DNA of 5,631 nt from Clostridia bacterium (GTDB taxonomy: Bacteria > Bacillota > Clostridia > Oscillospirales > Acutalibacteraceae). The notes beneath the pieces are model-generated. The model did no database searches, had not been told where the DNA came from, and saw only the letters and a list, made by a program, of their open reading frames with translations. A program made the position numbers and the translations under genes. The number at the start of each line of letters is the position of its first letter. Positions within the stretch are counted from its first letter, which is position 1. Shown one piece after another: positions 4,978 to 5,631 of the stretch. The stretch covers positions 1 to 5,631 of the forward strand of contig JAILDS010000136.1 in NCBI GenBank assembly GCA_024689165.1, written 5' to 3'.

Positions 4978-5631
4978 TTAATAACGGATTATTTTCAGCG
5001 TCGTCGTTTTCGGGAATTCCGTTTCGCGGGTCTTGATCCTCGTTACCTGCTTGAACTCCGCCAATTCGTCGTTGACTCTCTCGACCTCAGCCTTGAGAAG
5101 CCTGGGCGCGTCGGGGAACTTTTCCGTATCGAGATAAAACTCCGCCGTGATGGCTCCCTTTTCTTCATAGACGAGGACCTCTTTGACGAATTCGATCTCG
5201 CTGAGCTTGCCCTCGATCTCCTCAGGGGAGACGTTCTTGCCGTTGCCGAGGATGATAAGGTTCTTTTTCCTGCCCGAGAAGAAAAGATATCCTTCGGAGT
5301 CTATCCAGCCGTAGTCGCCCGATTTCAGCCATTCCCCGTCGAAGGCCGCGGCGGTAGCTTCCGGGTCGTTGTAATAACCGAGCATGAGGTTTTCGCCGCG
5401 GACGTAGATCTCTCCCACGCCGTTCTCGTCGGGGTCGTGGATCTTGATCTCATTGCACTCGAGCGGCAGTCCGACCGAGCCGATCTTGAAATCATAGAGC
5501 CTCGAGCACGTCACGCAGGGCGAGCACTCCGTCATCCCGTAGCCGGTTATGACGGGGATGCCTATGTCGTACATGAACTGCTCGATCTTCGGGTCGAGGT
5601 ACGCGCCGCCGCACATGATGTATTCGAGCTC
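4978..5631 (-). CDS. AMP-forming acyl-CoA synthetase/ligase, C-terminal part (5' end outside window)
   Basis: The minus-strand frame is open from the window edge (5631) to a TAA at 4978-4980, giving 217 residues. An internal Met at 5616 is not the true start, because homology is already under way before it. The fragment has the second half of the ANL adenylation fold: GYGMTECSP (30-38, motif A5), KSGDYGWIDSEGYLFFSGRKKN (103-124) with D106 for ATP ribose and R121 of the hinge, GNGKNVSPEEIE (129-140), and the C-terminal lysine K213 in PKTTTLKIIR. Enzymes of this class activate a carboxylate with ATP to an acyl-AMP and pass it to CoA or a carrier protein. The overall style is closest to long-chain fatty-acid-CoA ligases of Clostridia; the acyl specificity cannot be told without the N-terminal half. 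The residue before K213 is Leu where Gly is usual. The gene converges on the nadK operon and is not part of it. Confidence -1.
   Translation of the reverse strand, partial: ELEYIMCGGAYLDPKIEQFMYDIGIPVITGYGMTECSPCVTCSRLYDFKIGSVGLPLECNEIKIHDPDENGVGEIYVRGENLMLGYYNDPEATAAAFDGEWLKSGDYGWIDSEGYLFFSGRKKNLIILGNGKNVSPEEIEGKLSEIEFVKEVLVYEEKGAITAEFYLDTEKFPDAPRLLKAEVERVNDELAEFKQVTRIKTRETEFPKTTTLKIIRY

Noticed and set aside
1..5631. Search for CRISPR arrays, insertion sequences, phage genes, tRNA/rRNA or a novel defence system.
   Set aside because: No regularly spaced short repeats, transposase motifs, terminal inverted repeats or RNA gene features were seen. All long frames are explained by housekeeping genes, a surface protein and a ligase.

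Overview
The window looks like chromosomal DNA from a GC-rich member of the Firmicutes, most likely class Clostridia and plausibly an uncultured gut Oscillospiraceae/Ruminococcaceae-type bacterium. Four things suggest this: a surface protein with repeats and a Cys/His-hydrophobic tail typical of that group, the dxs-tlyA-nadK gene order, clear AGGAG-type ribosome binding sites, and a short phosphodiesterase-like protein of a kind I associate with Clostridia. The lineage is inferred from protein style, not from a marker gene, and species is not resolved.

Layout. Positions 1-471 (+) hold the 3' end of a large repeat-containing surface protein; its beginning lies outside the window. A 34-bp gap with a weak hairpin follows. 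Four plus-strand genes then run nose to tail with overlaps of 4, 8 and 4 bases: an alkaline-phosphatase-superfamily protein (506-1315), 1-deoxy-D-xylulose-5-phosphate synthase dxs (1312-3222), a TlyA-type rRNA 2'-O-methyltransferase (3215-4042) and NAD kinase (4039-4878). A 99-bp convergent gap (4879-4977) carries two hairpins flanked by A/T tracts that act as terminators, at least one of them probably in both directions. On the minus strand, 4978-5631 is the C-terminal part of an AMP-forming acyl-CoA synthetase/ligase whose 5' end lies beyond the window. No stretch over 300 bases lacks a gene.

How the genes fit together. The overlapping block is almost certainly one operon with translational coupling. 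It combines the entry step of the MEP isoprenoid pathway (Dxs), a ribosomal RNA modification enzyme (TlyA) and NADP(H) supply (NadK). dxs-tlyA followed by nadK and/or argR-recN is a recurrent Firmicutes neighbourhood. Here argR and recN do not follow nadK, and the xseB/ispA genes that often precede dxs are replaced by the phosphatase-like gene.

I see no CRISPR array, insertion sequence, phage gene, tRNA or rRNA, and no convincing new multi-gene system. The items most worth a second look are the Cys/His-hydrophobic C-terminus of the surface protein and the coupling of an uncharacterised phosphatase-superfamily enzyme to dxs.
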